Part shown: piece after piece, positions 12,501 to 22,645 of the stretch
Position numbering within the stretch: position 1 is the stretch's first letter
How the letters are laid out: every line of letters starts with the position of its first letter
Source: Membranipora membranacea
Lineage: Eukaryota > Bryozoa > Gymnolaemata > Cheilostomatida > Membraniporidae
DNA length: 60,000 bases
Reading direction: 5' to 3'
Assembly: GCA_914767715.1 (NCBI GenBank)
Contig: OU612070.1
Span: 11,179,501 to 11,239,500, forward strand
The notes under the pieces: model-generated
Databases searched by the model: none
The model's input: the letters and a program-made list of their open reading frames with translations, nothing else
Told to the model about the DNA's origin: nothing
Position numbers and translations under genes: made by a program

Positions 12501-15500
12501 TCCATTAGTTGTATGGATTTCTTCTAGAATGTTCTAGATCCAGAAGAATCTTCTAGAAATTGATAACATTGGTATGCAAGTTTCAATTTCATAATAAGGA
12601 GTGTATTGGCATTACAATGGCCCGCTGTGCATGCACAATGCATAACTTTTTTGTGTATAACTTATATGTGCATAACTTACATATGCATATTGCAACTGCA
12701 TGGTTCATGCAGTTGCGTTATGCAATTGTAATCGCATATACTATGTGAGGTTTACATTGATTTTAACCCAATAACGGTGTGGTGGAAAATGTTCTAACAT
12801 GCATTCAGAAACATCAACCTGTTGATCTAGAGAAAATGTGCATTGAACAAGGTAGAGGGAAATATTTTACGTTTAAAAACTCAACAGCTTGCATGTAAAC
12901 TCATGCTCTCCTAGCTGTTTGGTTGACTCTCTAAGGTAAAATACATTGCAACAATTCTAACTGTGCACATCAATGGTTTTTAAAACTTCTATACGGTGGA
13001 GAAACTGTGGTAAACTTCAGTGATTTTGAATGTTTTTTAATGTATTTAAAGTAAATGTATTTAAAGGAGTAGTTGCAATATTTTAGTGAAATTTCCTATG
13101 AACAATATGCCAAAATTTTTAACGCATGGTTTAGACACCAAGCTTATGATCGCATTGATCAATCACCTTGGACTATTGCTCTAAGAAAATGTAGATCAAA
13201 AACAACATTTGTTATTGTGACATTCTTAGAAAAAGCTCTCAGATGGCTATAAAAATGTAATTATATCCTAAAATCAGCTGATATATTCACAATGGAAAGT
13301 TTTTGTTTGCATTGTCAGCTCTTGGTAACTGTTTGAGTTGGCGGCAGCAGAAAAGTGCACCCGACTTCTCTTGGTAATCGATGCTTTTCACCCACTTGAC
13401 CTGTAGAATTACATTTGTAACCAGATTTAGCCCTGCAAACAATGCCAACACCTTCCTAGAACTGTTGGCACTCATTTTGACGCCATCTTTTGTTATCAAA
13501 AGCTTGTGCTGAAATTTTCCTAACAAAACAATAGTGTAATTCGAATTCAATACTTTTCACTGGTGGTTGTATGTCATCGCTTCCTAGGATGATTGCTTTA
13601 TAACTATATTTAAAAATTTATGTCTTCCTACATGCTTGTACTTATATTTGGTGCTATGCTTGGTGTTGTAAAGAAATTCGCTCTGACACTCTCTATCTTG
13701 AATGGGGGACAGGTTATGGGCGTCACCTTTCGTTGTTTAAAATGGTTCTGGATCTTGTGCTATATTTATTGTTTTTGAATGTTGTGCTTTAATTTTTTCC
13801 TTCAGGTACTAACAGCTCAGGCAACCATTTTGCTTGGGAAAGAGCATGGTAGTCTTGAACAAATAGCCACAATTTAAAGCCTTTTGTAACCCTTTGCAGG
13901 CAGAGGAACCCTGATAACTAAATGGCCCCAAGTTGGTGTTCATATTTGTTGCGTTGGAGCTTTCTTAACCCTTCTCTTGCTGAGTCAGCGATCAGGATGT
14001 CTTATGCAATATAGATAAAGGAATATCGAATTTCGTAGCCACCTGCTAAATCTTGTTTGCTCAAGCTATAATCACCTGGCGTGCCAGACTGGTGACTTCC
14101 TTAAACTGGTTAAAATAATGACTAGGGAAATACAGATTCGGGACTTCCCACTCTTTGTGCAAAAAATGTATGTTCTTCTTGGCTTAAATTTCTATTATTC
14201 AAGATACTCTAATCCCTCAAATTCAAATGCAAATTTGATTTACACACCGAATTTGACCGTAGACATAGTTGGGAGAATAGCATTTTTAAAACAGATCAAG
14301 GAGTTAAAACAAACTCCTCGAGCTTGTGTGGGTGCCAAAAGTACTTTTTATTCCAAGCCAACTTGTTCTAAATATATAATTGTTAGCATTTCTAAGAACA
14401 ATTATAATTCCATGGCCTGTTTCCTTTTCCTGGTCCTGTCTGTGCCAACCTGAAGTATAATCTGCGAGAACCCAACACCAAATGGATGGTCCGAGGTATC
14501 ACAAATTATCGTCAAGGTAATAAAAGTTGTGGGAGTATAATAAAATTTGTTTCGTGTTGGTATAGCTGAACCCGGCCATGCCTGTATTTCCTTATTTTTC
14601 ATTCAAAAGCGTGTGAAAAAGGACATGGATTATAAATTATGGAATGTTTAATGGCACTTCGCTTGGATTAATTCACTCTAAAATTAACTTTATCGGGTGT
14701 GGGTGGACTGTTTTGTTTTCAGTAATCTTGATAAATTCAAGAGAAAATCACGACTTTCCGATGTCCTAATCCATGTCAGTCTACTTCATCTTAGGCAATC
14801 CCCCATTCAACCCTCACACAGACAGAATCATGTTTTAGGTGTTTATGAAATTTTGTCATGCCTTATTTCTTAATTCCCTCCCTCCCGTCGATCGGTTTGT
14901 CAGTTTATCGGAAAGTGTCGTGATCGATTTATTCCTGTTTGACACCTCCTACACTAACTTTACACCTTTGCAGCTGTAATGTCTAGTGCCAATGACTTGC
15001 TCAGTGTTGTTAATTATCAATTGAGACTTGTCGCTTGAAGATTATGATTATGAGCTACTATTAATTTGTGTTACGATGATAGATCGCTTCCTGTAAACAG
15101 AAGCTGATTGGAAACCGGGTATCGGTGTCTCGTTCATATTTTGTTGGCAAGCACAAACTCCGCTTCCTATTGACCAGCTAAATAAAAAAAAGTTGTGTAA
15201 GCTGTAGAGTTGGAGAGCTCGACTCACTTAGGGTTTACTGTGAGGTCAAACTCGCCTGTCTCACAGGTTTCCTCAGGGCTGATTGGACACCGAGAACAAT
15301 TTTATCCAGTTACTGCAGACTCTCAGTAAAGACAAAACGATGGGTACTGTTTTATAATCGGGCACATCAATTTAGACCAGGCAGTCTTCCCTAGAAGTGT
15401 TGTATTCCGAGACCTGGGAGTTACCGGCAGGTCACAAAAACTTCCAATTTTCAAACCGAGCTCCAAAAAAACCAGGTGACCTTTTAGTGTGAACAATTAT

Positions 15501-18500
15501 TGATTTAGCAAAGGATTAAAGCCATTTCTATCAGTAGGTACCAATGTCTTCGCTAGAATGTGTGTGGCCTGCCCTTACTAATTATTTACCAATTGACATA
15601 GAATTTAGTCTTGATTGTTCTCACCCACCCACACCTTGCTGGCACTAGCCCACACCAATGGAAACTGTTTGTATTCTTTTTCAAGTTAATCTTCGAAATT
15701 GGTTAGCATGTAGGTCAAATTATTAGGTACTTGTGGTGTATGTTAATTATGCAAGGAAGTAGATGATTGTCATACCAATGGCATTGTATTCTATGAGAAA
15801 ATAAAACAGTGAATCACTAGACAAGGATTATGATGTCATACTTTGGTGCAGTTGTATTAAGTGAAAGGCCCGCCAGGAAATGTCTGTGATCTGAAACCAC
15901 TTCCACAATAGGCGGAAAAATGAGTCCTTGGAGCAAAGTTCAACGATCCAAACATGCCACCATTCAAACATTCAAGCATTCAGACAAAATTTGCTATTTT
16001 CACGCTAAGTCAAGTGATTGAACGATGATGCAATTCGTGTTACTGGAAGCCGGTTGGTGATTTCTCCACTTGGTATGGAGTCGGAAACGATTGCAATGAC
16101 GCTAGAAATCTTTGGAGGATGTGACAGTGACATAGTTTTAGATACAAAACGATCAGATCCTATGTTAATTGTTTAATTTTGCCAAAAAACTGTCAAGTAT
16201 GACTTGAAATAACTTTTTTGGGTGTGCTCTTATAGCAGATTTTATACAGGGTTAGTCAGAGTAACGGCTGAATAACATGTAGTGCACAATATCAGTGATT
16301 TTGGGCGATTTAAACTATGACTTAGTAGAATAAGTCATGTAGACTTTTTTCGATTTGCAGCAGTGCCTAAGCCTCGTTTACAAAACCTCAATCATGCTTC
16401 CATAATTTTTAAAACTGGTACTGGGCTTTCTAAATAACATAAACTTTTCCCTTTAGCAGCATTCAACAGCATTTTTGTCAACTCCAAGGCCATTGCCAAT
16501 GCCAAATGCACAAGCAGTTTGTTTTTGTTCACTTACATTCATGAATGTTTATGCTACTGCTACTATGATACCTGCCTCATTGCACAATTTTTCTCACTTT
16601 TATGCTGTAAGCTGCCGCCGAAGAGCTTGCCTGATGCTACCCTTAAACATTCTCGATTTTTTGCATTATGCTTTGACATTGTTGTCGTTGATTTCTGTTG
16701 TCTATTTGTGTTTTTTTATTTTAGATATAATTCTTTCACTACAACTCAACCCCTAAATGAAAACCAAGCATGTCAAGATGCCGAATACACAGTAAGCATC
16801 AGACCGATTTATTGACGGTCAGCTTGCAGAAACCAGGAGAGTCCTGATATCAAATTCTGGTTTTAACTGATATAACTATCTGGACTCTTTGATTTCTGCA
16901 AGCTAATTGTTTGAATAGTTTTGTCCCTAGATATAGACTGTTGTGTGTTTGTTACCTCCCAAACTGACTTAAAGACAGACTTAACTCAATGAGGGAGTTC
17001 ATTGCTTAACTGCCACCATTTCAGCTTCATTGCATGAAAACCATTCTCTTTAGCTGCTGCATGCATGCTGACCTTTAGTCATAGATAATACAATGGAATG
17101 GCAGCTGATTGGTATCATAGTCATGTTTGATTTTGTCAAACTGTTTCATTTCCACCAGTTTTGGCAAAAGCATTGACTTCTTTATCAAACAAAACTGGTG
17201 ACAATCTTCCATTTTTCTTTTCCTTTGTGTTCACTTGTGCACAATAGGGAGCATGACAAAGAGTATTGTAGTCTATTTAAGTTATCATATAAGCAGTTTA
17301 CGTATTTGGTATTTATTTTTAGGTCTGTCACAGAAAATAATATATCGCTTTTTGATATATGTATTAGCTTTATCTCTTGCCTTTTCTATTGTCGTGAATT
17401 GGGAAAAGAAATAGTTCAATTTCAAATAAGAGCCATGTGCCAAAATTCCATTTAGATTTGTTTCTATTTACAGAATGACAACAGGGTATGTGGCACTAGA
17501 GAGCTCAGGCGGCGCACATACACAGTTACTGAAAGTGAAATTCAAACTGCTATCTCTCTTATACCCACAGCTGCATCATCACCATCAATGACAACAATAT
17601 CTTCCGAGTTATTGAATGAATACATTGCTATTAGGTCTTTCAAATCATCTGACAGTGAGTCTAACATTGTCATTTCCGGTGATGAGGATGATTTTGATGA
17701 CGTCTTCATGTTGGAAAATGGTGAACTTGTAAAACACGATGTCGATGCTATACTAGCGGCTCTTAAAGATGCCAGTGAGTTGGAGAAGAGTGTTGACTTA
17801 CTTGATCTGCCTGAGCCTCCTCTCTGTTTCTCTGATTCTTATACTACGGACCATTCTGAAGTTGAGGACCATGTGTCTGAACCAATCCAACCGAAGGTTG
17901 AGTTCGTGAAAAGGGAAACTGATTGGGATAAAAACAATTGTATGAGTGGTGAACAAGAGAAAGAAGATACCGATAAATTTGTTGAATCTCCAGTTACGCC
18001 TGTGGTCAGAAAAGGGCCCTGCATTGCAAAACCCGATATCAGTAAGTCCGAGAGTATCCAGGAATTCGAAAAAAATGAGGCAAAGGTGGTAAGAGGCAAA
18101 AGGAAGCCATTGTATCCTGGTAAAAAGATCATTGCTGGCAGACAGGCTATATCTGCAGCAAACAATGTTCCTTCTACTGTTAACAATAAGAATGACGGCA
18201 GAAACACCAAAGTTACTAGCAATAGCAAAAAGATAACTAAACCCACTAAAACATTTGTCAGTCCTGAGAAGAAATCTATCAGCACCAAGATAGGTTCTCC
18301 GTCCAAAAACTCTCCAAATCAAAATGGCACTGCTGTAGTAAAGACTGGTGCAACCTCAAACATAGCTAAACCTACTTCGAGCAAACTACCAACCGCCAAA
18401 GGAAGAACACAGCGGAGAGCTTTAAAGATTCAAAAGCCAGTAACCCCCACACAGAATAACAACTCCTCAAACATTACCAAAGACAAAACGAATATCTCCA

Positions 18501-21500
18501 AAGCATCGAATACTCTTAATAAAAATGCTGATAAACCTAACAGAGGCGTCATTTTGAAACCAGTTGTGACCCCTCAGCGTTCTTCAAGTCTGACAAAACC
18601 TCCTGCTTCAACTGTGAAAAGAAGTATTGCACAAAGACCGTCCAGTGTACCAGCTTGTAAGTCGGAAACAGGGGGCAGAGGGACTGCTGTGACACGGAAG
18701 ACACGGCCAGGAATAGTGTTACCAGGTGTGAGAATGTGTGCGGACGGAGCAGAAGTCGATGGAGAGATAGTCGCCAGAGGAAGGACAGTGTCTTCTAGAG
18801 CTGTGCTTCATCGTGCTGCAGGTTTGTTTCTTGATATTTTCACGAAAGCCTTTACAATGGATTTGTGTAATACATGTTTTATGTGCACATAGACACACAC
18901 TGTACCATTAACATGAAGTGGCAAGTCACTTAGCCTTGTCACACGGCTACTTCTTTTGCCGTGGAACAAAAAAGGAGCCGTTCGACAAGGAGAGCCCAAA
19001 CTATCATAGTTGTGAAGTAACCACAGCTACAGTCTCCTGATACATTGAACTGTTGCAACATTTTAAAAATTGGCAATGAAGAATAACAAAAATTATTAAA
19101 ATAACTTGAGTTTGACGTATTAAACCAGGTGGACATGGTAATAATATAAAGATCTGGAGTTTTGTGGTTGGTCAAGCCAATTTAAGTCATAATTTGGGAT
19201 CAGACTGCGGGGAAACGCGTGGCAAATTGGTTTTTTAAGACTTGGATAAAGCATGAAAAATTTCAAATGATGGGAATTATAAAGATGTGAATTGTGTCAA
19301 ACAGCTTATTAAATGAATTATCTCATTATGATTTTTTTTCAGGTGTGATTTTTTACCAGGGGTCTTAACTATATTTAGAAAACAATATATGTAAGGTTTT
19401 TCTATTGGGTGGTGGCAAAAAAACGGTTTCCATTGTCACAGCTGAACAGGCTGGCGCTGGAAACCTGTAAATTATATTTCAGCAGAGGTATGATAGTATG
19501 ACAAACATACACTGGAAAATATTTGGTTGGGATCAAACTTGTCTCATACACAGCTACCTGGTCATCACCCCCAAAATATTGGTGCGCCATCCTCATCCAC
19601 AAGTTCATTTCGGTAATTTTAGAATTTATTTATAAATAAAACCTTTTCAGTTCTGAGGACAATAACTGTCAATTCATTCACAAAGAACATGATCACGTTT
19701 TCTGATGGCTCCTGGGAACATTGACTCTGTTGTGTTTATTTCAGTGCAAATCACCCCCGCATGTTATTTTGTACAGGGAAAAGCATGCATTGTTGATGTA
19801 CCCCTTATAGTTGGCCCAAAGGCACCCAAAGTTGCCTTAGGCCATCTACAGACCCTAGACTTTCCTCAAACAACTTGTGGTGATGCCCAGGTACACAAAA
19901 ATTAGACAGTGTACCGGAAATAATTTGTGATGTCATTGAATTTGGTGCACCCCTGGGGATCGAGGACAAATTCAATCTCCCTGATAACATCTCACGAAGT
20001 TATTATGGCTGATGATCAGATATACAGATTTTTGTGAATTGTTTCTTGTCCCAGGGTGAGAACATACCAGAAATAAGGTACTCACAGTATAATATGGGAA
20101 ACCTTACGGGAATATGAAACATACAAACATGAAAATGAGGTTTATTCGTTGAACACATGCATCATTTTATGTTACGCCAAGACAGTAAATGAAACTTGTG
20201 CTTACAATCATTGCTTCAACATTGTGTGAGTGTGTCTGCAATTCAAAAGATGAAAGTTTTATCTTAAATTTCAGTATTACGATCAACCATCATTTCTCAC
20301 AAAGAGAAAATTATAAATCAAACTGGTAAATTCAATGTCTAGTGTAGTCAGCGTGAGCCGAGGCCTGAGGGAGGGTTCGGTTTTACTCTAGCTGATGTTG
20401 TGTGTAGCGACTTACCACTAGCAGTTTGTAATGCAATAACAACCGATGTATTTTTCAATGGAATTCTCAGTATTCTAATCAAACGGCTTAACATTCTCTT
20501 ATTAAATATAAGTTTGGTACCACTTGAATTGAATTGAGTCTGTGTATTTTTAATTGTATTAACCCGAGGAATTAACAAGCTAAAGAAAACCAAAAACAAC
20601 TAAACGCATTTTCTAGATTTTAAATTCACTTACGCTTTAAATGGGTGCGATGATACTGCAATATAGCCTAGCTTATTCAATTACAGCAAACTTTAGATAT
20701 CTATTTCTGTTTTGCATTACCAAGAAATTGATTAAACAAATATCCGGAAACTTTGAAACATCACCAGAAGACTTCAATGGATGCTGAGTATCAATGATTG
20801 AAAGAGGTGAAGATGACACAAATCTGTATGAGCAAAAAGGCGTTTAAATGTTGACATAAGTGAGATGGTTTTGCATTAAATTGGACACGACCCTAAAAAA
20901 AACTTGAAAGGTTGCCTAAGCCGCATGTATTTTGGCAAGATTATGTGTCTATCCCATGTCCAGGGCCAGGCTTAGTCACGACACGATCTTCCTTATATTC
21001 AATACACATCCTCTATTAGAACCATCTAGGTTATTTCGTCTAAGCTCCCGTGTACGCGCAACGGCTCAAAACAGCTTACATCGATTTTAATTAGGCTTGT
21101 CAGAGCTTGTCACGTGTAAACGTGGAAGTTTGATACAGAAATAGTGTCAGGAAAGGAGATTTCTAATATGATAACATGACCACTCTGTTATTATTTACAG
21201 ATTCGTCAAAATCATCGAGCAGAAACAGTTCACCTGGTCCGAAGAAAGTAACACAGCCAGTCTCTCAGCCCACCTCTGGTGGTATAACTATTGCCAAACC
21301 AACGTCAACCAGTGCTATCAAGGCTAGGATCGTACCAGGATCTAATGTCAACAAGCCCACCACTAAACCAAAAGCTGTCAGTAAGATTGCAAGTCTGTGG
21401 AAGAGCCCTGCTGGTGGTGGTACCACTGGCGCATCCTCTCCTCAGACACAGAAAATTACTCCTACAAAATCTTCCTCTGCATCAAAAACCACAAACTTAA

Positions 21501-22342
21501 AAACTGGAAATGTTCCTGACTATGTAGTTGCCATATCATTCAGGGAGCCGAAAAACTCCACGAGAGCTTTGGCATCACATTCCATAGACTGTGGTGGGGA
21601 CCAACAGAAGGAAAATGATAAGCAAATGAGCTTAGAAACTCTATGCTCAATAGAAAATGCTAGTTTGCTAAGCCAAGCAGCTGAGAAAAAGAAAGAGAGC
21701 CCTAGCCCTGTTGCTGGTATATCCTTGAGGGAAGAGTTTAATAATAAATGTGAGAATGAATCTGCAACAACACAAGATGAAGTGAAGAAGGATAAGACTT
21801 CTGCCAGAATCACCCCATTCTTGCATAAGCCGGAGCAGAAATCAGCCCCAGTATTTGGACACAGCAAAGACTCAAATTCCCACAACTTTACATCACAGAC
21901 CAAGTTTTACAATGGGCATGATAGCCAGCATATAACGGTACGTCTTGACATAAAGCCTTGTATCACTGTGTCGGACATTCCGCCTTCACACAACGAAATT
22001 GATATACATGACGCGGAGCCCTTACAATTGGACAGTGCTGTAAACACTAAACAATGCAAATCAAGTATACCTGGCACAAGCCAAATCCTGCAAGATGAAA
22101 GTGATCCAAAATCTTCATGTGATAGTCCAAGCAGCCAAAAATCGAAATCAGTTGTTTCTTCGCTGAAGGACACTGATTTAGCAAAGCCAACAGCTTCACC
22201 GCCCATGACTAAGACAGAGATGTTGTTACGAAGAAGATCTGAAATCCTTAAACGTCGTGAGAGCGAATCTTCCGCAAATTCTGTGGAGTCAAGTTCTAGT
22301 TCTTCTCCGCGCTACACCATGACAAAAACTACTGAAGTTTAG
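398..22342 (+). CDS. APC: APC (adenomatous polyposis coli) homologue, C-terminal part, 10 exons
   Basis: Joined exons 398-548, 2340-2738, 5189-5431, 6014-6156, 8245-8406, 10735-10938, 11688-11802, 12336-12406, 17474-18821 and 21201-22342 give 3978 nt, which is 1325 residues plus TAG. Every junction has AG/GT borders and matching phases (1,1,1,0,0,0,1,0,1). APC scaffolds the beta-catenin destruction complex of Wnt signalling and also binds microtubules. Visible here are three 20-residue beta-catenin repeats of TPxxFSxxxSLSxL type, a SAMP-like Axin site (CISSALPKK), a basic tail, an SxIP motif and a C-terminal TTEV. Two repeats match specific vertebrate APC repeats closely (FSTxTSLSDLTIES and YTPIEGTPYCFSRN). 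The armadillo domain and N-terminal half are upstream of the window. Vertebrate APC encodes this region mostly in one giant exon, whereas here it is divided into ten. The identity is confident; the minor exons are inferred from phase. Confidence 0.93.
549..2339 (+). other. APC intron a-b
   Basis: No coding segment is supported. It opens with four 10-base tandem units (NNGTTCTCAT) at 551-590, right behind the splice donor. A lone half-element (gccagggggtctttcaattg) lies near 951-971. A perfect 28-base palindrome lies at 2135-2162. ATGAAGTC units repeat around 1705-1730. Confidence 0.7.
2135..2162. repeat. Perfect 28-bp palindrome
   Basis: AGAGACTATAGATA is followed directly by its own reverse complement. 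It lies in an APC intron. No function is evident. Confidence 0.85.
2340..2738 (+). CDS. APC: APC exon b: 20-aa repeat (TPNNFSTNTSLSDLTIES) and linker
   Basis: This is a phase 1 to phase 1 symmetric exon of 399 nt. It opens with GTPNNFSTNTSLSDLTIES, almost the same as the fourth vertebrate 20-residue repeat. A Ser/Pro/Ala-rich linker follows (SRQASLLPRRQLPALPAG, then SPFMQRGSTPAG). It ends CDEMKSFGVE, which leads into the next repeat. The donor is GAAG|GTACAG. The repeat binds beta-catenin in the family, and the Ser residues are the expected CK1/GSK3 sites. Confidence 0.9.
2739..5188 (+). other. APC intron b-c
   Basis: This is a non-coding stretch of about 2.4 kb. It holds a C homopolymer near 2880, the palindrome at 3090-3144 and a short GCT run near 4137-4151. 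I see no further gene or element. Confidence 0.7.
3090..3144. repeat. 55-bp near-perfect palindrome
   Basis: Arms of 27 bases (TCATGTGTACTATACAGT at the inner side of the left arm) flank a single central base, with one mismatch. It is capable of forming a cruciform or tight hairpin and lies in an APC intron. Confidence 0.9.
5189..5431 (+). CDS. APC: APC exon c: 20-aa repeat plus degenerate SAMP-like segment
   Basis: This is a phase 1 to phase 1 symmetric exon of 243 nt. It begins GTPFNYSRRESLSSLSCDD, a canonical beta-catenin-binding repeat. An acidic SDEDAEL stretch follows, then NRVNAAMMKRMQDN, which occupies the place and spacing of a SAMP repeat (acidic run, hydrophobic helix, xxAMx, basic). 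The Ser of SAMP is Ala and the Pro is Met, so Axin binding may be weak or lost. The tail is Ala-rich. The acceptor is cttggcag and the donor CCCAG|GTTTGT. Confidence 0.9.
6014..6156 (+). CDS. APC: APC exon d: Pro-rich linker
   Basis: The acceptor is tttatttgcag. Phase 1 in and phase 0 out gives 143 nt encoding VLRRERADRTDKELMPPPP and ending GFQSRDE. No domain is visible. It is kept because it alone restores the phase between exons c and e, and because the reading is open and codon-like. The donor is GACGAG|GTATAG, and a hairpin element (family B) lies directly behind it. Confidence 0.75.
6157..6294 (+). mobile_element. Family B hairpin element B1 with target-site duplication on APC exon d donor
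   Basis: The element occupies 6166-6285. Its ends TAGATCAAGCATGATC and GATCAAACTTGATCTA are inverted repeats that extend inward through AATTGCC. GTATAGCAG occurs directly before (6157-6165) and after (6286-6294) it, a 9-base target-site duplication. The first copy is the splice donor of exon d. There is no coding capacity, so it is a non-autonomous miniature element. Duplications of 9-12 bases are seen in Mutator-like families, but I cannot assign a superfamily. Confidence 0.8.
6157..8244 (+). other. APC intron d-e
   Basis: A family B hairpin sits in its first 130 bases. A decayed tandem copy of the next exon's 5' border lies near its end (7971-8141). Between about 6300 and 7900 I see only AT-rich non-coding sequence. 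Confidence 0.7.
7971..8310 (+). repeat. Tandem duplication covering the 5' border of APC exon e
   Basis: Two units start with TGCTACACA at 7971 and 8142. Both contain TTCTGTTTTTTAACC followed by a TCAGATGG splice-acceptor context at 8058 and 8225. The second unit runs into real exon e. The first has an intact-looking acceptor but then reads ATG GTG TAA, so it is a dead exon copy. The spacing is about 167-171 bases. Confidence 0.75.
8245..8406 (+). CDS. APC: APC exon e: complete 20-aa repeat (YTPIEGTPYCFSRN)
   Basis: This 162-nt exon is phase 0 on both sides and encodes 54 residues. YTPIEGTPYCFSRN is identical to the fifth vertebrate 20-residue repeat over 14 positions, followed by PLSSLSSGSDSEEDEPG. 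Unlike the previous two repeats, this one is not interrupted by an intron before the TP core. The acceptor is ttttaaccttcag and the donor CATCAG|GTAATT. Confidence 0.93.
8407..10734 (+). other. APC intron e-f
   Basis: No exon is supported. It includes a family C fragment at 10254-10305 and an inverted pair of GTTTCCATGCTTCG at 10514-10527 and 10564-10577, with a third, partial copy at about 10678-10692. Confidence 0.65.
10254..10305. repeat. Family C fragment C1
   Basis: AGCTAACATTAAGACACCCC followed by AAACTAGCTAAACTAGGCTC resembles one end of the family C copies at 34969, 46885, 49158 and 51708. Confidence 0.5.
10735..10938 (+). CDS. APC: APC exon f: Axin-binding SAMP-type repeat
   Basis: This 204-nt phase 0 exon encodes AEGGKSSVSSDSDSDDNSQG, an acidic Ser-rich stretch, then FLDHCISSALPKKTS. 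The latter aligns with the vertebrate third SAMP repeat (LLQECISSAMPKK), with Leu replacing Met. This segment normally docks on the RGS domain of Axin. The donor used here is GTAATA|GTAAGT. An alternative donor six bases upstream (GTG|GTAATA) keeps frame and would drop two residues. Confidence 0.88.
11047..11130 (+). mobile_element. Family B element B2, one end only
   Basis: GGATCAAATTTGATCCAATT followed by TGCCTGCATTTGCAATTGCT matches the family B end and sub-end. An internal inverted pair ATTGCTCT / AGAGCAAT is present. No right terminus is visible, so it is probably truncated. It starts about 108 bases after the exon f donor. Confidence 0.6.
11688..11802 (+). CDS. APC: APC exon g: Lys/Pro-rich linker
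   Basis: The acceptor is ctacttgcag and the donor AGCAGAG|GTAGGA. Phase 0 in and phase 1 out gives 115 nt encoding TPQKKTTPPKVLPKPKPKPV and then KLLPANGQMVVSQRTPSR. Lys-Pro alternation after a SAMP repeat is typical of APC, but the linker has no named domain. It is supported by phase continuity with its neighbours. Confidence 0.78.
12336..12406 (+). CDS. APC: APC exon h: short exon
   Basis: The acceptor is ttcttttcgccag and the donor ACAGAG|GTGAAT. This 71-nt exon encodes GMSTETSTDSLKTDNMPSTY and then KQTE, phase 1 in and phase 0 out, which matches exons g and i. It is too short for domain evidence. It could be alternatively used only together with exon g or i, because skipping it alone would break the frame. 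Confidence 0.65.
12522..12558 (+). promoter_or_regulatory. Heat-shock-element-like cluster in APC intron
   Basis: TTCtaGAAtgTTC at 12522-12534 is three alternating nGAAn units with correct spacing. A second TTCtaGAA lies at 12551-12558, with GAAGAATC between. HSF trimers bind such arrays in known systems. Here the cluster is intronic, about 115 bases after exon h, so any function is inference, and chance is possible in AT-rich DNA. Confidence 0.3.
12692..12716. repeat. 25-bp hairpin
   Basis: GCAACTGCATG and CATGCAGTTGC flank a 3-base loop. It sits in a stretch rich in TGCATAACTT and TATGCA words (12625-12735). Confidence 0.7.
16821..16904. repeat. Inverted repeat, hairpin-type element
   Basis: AGCTTGCAGAAA at the left end is mirrored by TTTCTGCAAGCT at the right end. 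The match continues inward (GAGTCC / GGACTC, then GATA / TATC). It is a probable short non-autonomous element in the large APC intron. Confidence 0.65.
17474..18821 (+). CDS. APC: APC exon i: large exon, acidic then basic Ser/Lys-rich tail
   Basis: This 1348-nt exon is phase 0 in and phase 1 out, 449 codons. It begins with NDNRVCGTRELRRRTYTVTE after acceptor tttctatttacag. The first third is acidic (SGDEDDFDDVFMLENGE, HDVDAILAALKDASELEK) and resembles the post-SAMP block of vertebrate APC. RKGPCIAKP followed by KRKPLYPGKKIIAGRQ resembles the vertebrate KGPRILKP...GGKKVYKSLITGK block. The rest is a strongly basic Ser/Thr/Pro/Asn-rich segment ending RKTRPGIVLPGVRM, in keeping with the microtubule-binding basic domain. 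The donor is CTGCAG|GTTTGT. Two long antisense frames here (17798-18322, 17839-18306) are shadows. Confidence 0.92.
18822..21200 (+). other. APC intron i-j
   Basis: It holds one family A hairpin (18931-18990). The rest is AT-rich sequence without supported features. Confidence 0.65.
18931..18990. mobile_element. Family A hairpin A1
   Basis: TAGCCTTGTCACACGGCTAC and the inverted GGAGCCGTTCGACAAGG end a short hairpin with a T-rich then A-rich centre. It is the same family as the copies at 47553, 51509, 53307, 54216 and 57154. Confidence 0.65.
21201..22342 (+). CDS. APC: APC exon j: terminal exon with SxIP and PDZ-ligand motifs
   Basis: The acceptor is attatttacag. Phase 1 in gives 1142 nt to TAG at 22340-22342. 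SKIASLWKSP lies at 21380-21409. ARITPFLHKP (about 21802-21831) matches the vertebrate C-terminal ARVTPFNYNP block. SSIP at 22061-22072 fits the EB1-binding SxIP pattern and lies in the position of the vertebrate SQIP. The last residues TKTTEV form a class I PDZ ligand, as in vertebrate APC (which ends TSV and binds DLG). A basic RRRSEILKRRESES segment lies just before the end. The order ARxTPF, SxIP, Ser-rich, PDZ ligand is conserved, which makes this the true C terminus. Confidence 0.93.
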
Positions 22343-22639
22343 ACAAGTGCCAGTACATGGCTCGTTTTATCACTTCTAGAGCCATTATATTTTTCACAGT
22401 TTGTTCAAATATGGTTTTATGAAGTTACTGCTTGATGCTCCTGCATCAAATCCTAAGTATAGTGGGATTTTTTAAATACGCATTTGTGAAATAAGAATTG
22501 TTTTATGTATTTATTGTACAGTTTGTAAAAATAACCTGCATTGTTTACCACATCTCTATAAGTATTTTAGGGGCAACCTGCTGTAGATTTGGCGTGACAT
22601 TTTTTACACATTTTTATTTTTGATATTTTAAATGATGGG

Positions 22640-22645
22640 AATAAA
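22640..22645 (+). terminator. Likely APC polyadenylation signal
   Basis: AATAAA lies 298 bases after the APC stop codon in AT-rich 3'UTR-like sequence. It is the first canonical hexamer I see downstream. The exact cleavage site cannot be read from DNA. Confidence 0.5.

Larger units (their letters stand above)
12407..17473 (+). other. Large APC intron h-i (5.1 kb)
   Basis: It contains heat-shock-element-like sequence (12522-12558), a hairpin at 12692-12716, an inverted repeat at 16821-16904 and a single arm of family E (about 16987-17003). A short open stretch after a good acceptor at 13806 (GTACTAACAGCTCAGG) was considered as an exon, but it is not needed for phase. Nothing else is supported. 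Confidence 0.65.

Noticed and set aside
13806-13848. Possible small APC exon after acceptor tttccttcag
   Set aside because: Its phase-1 end would not join exon i (phase 0), while exon h already joins exon i in phase.
17798-18322. Two long antisense frames (155 and 174 codons)
   Set aside because: They overlie the large APC exon i and mirror its Lys/Ser/Asn-rich codons as Leu/Phe-rich antisense. No independent support.
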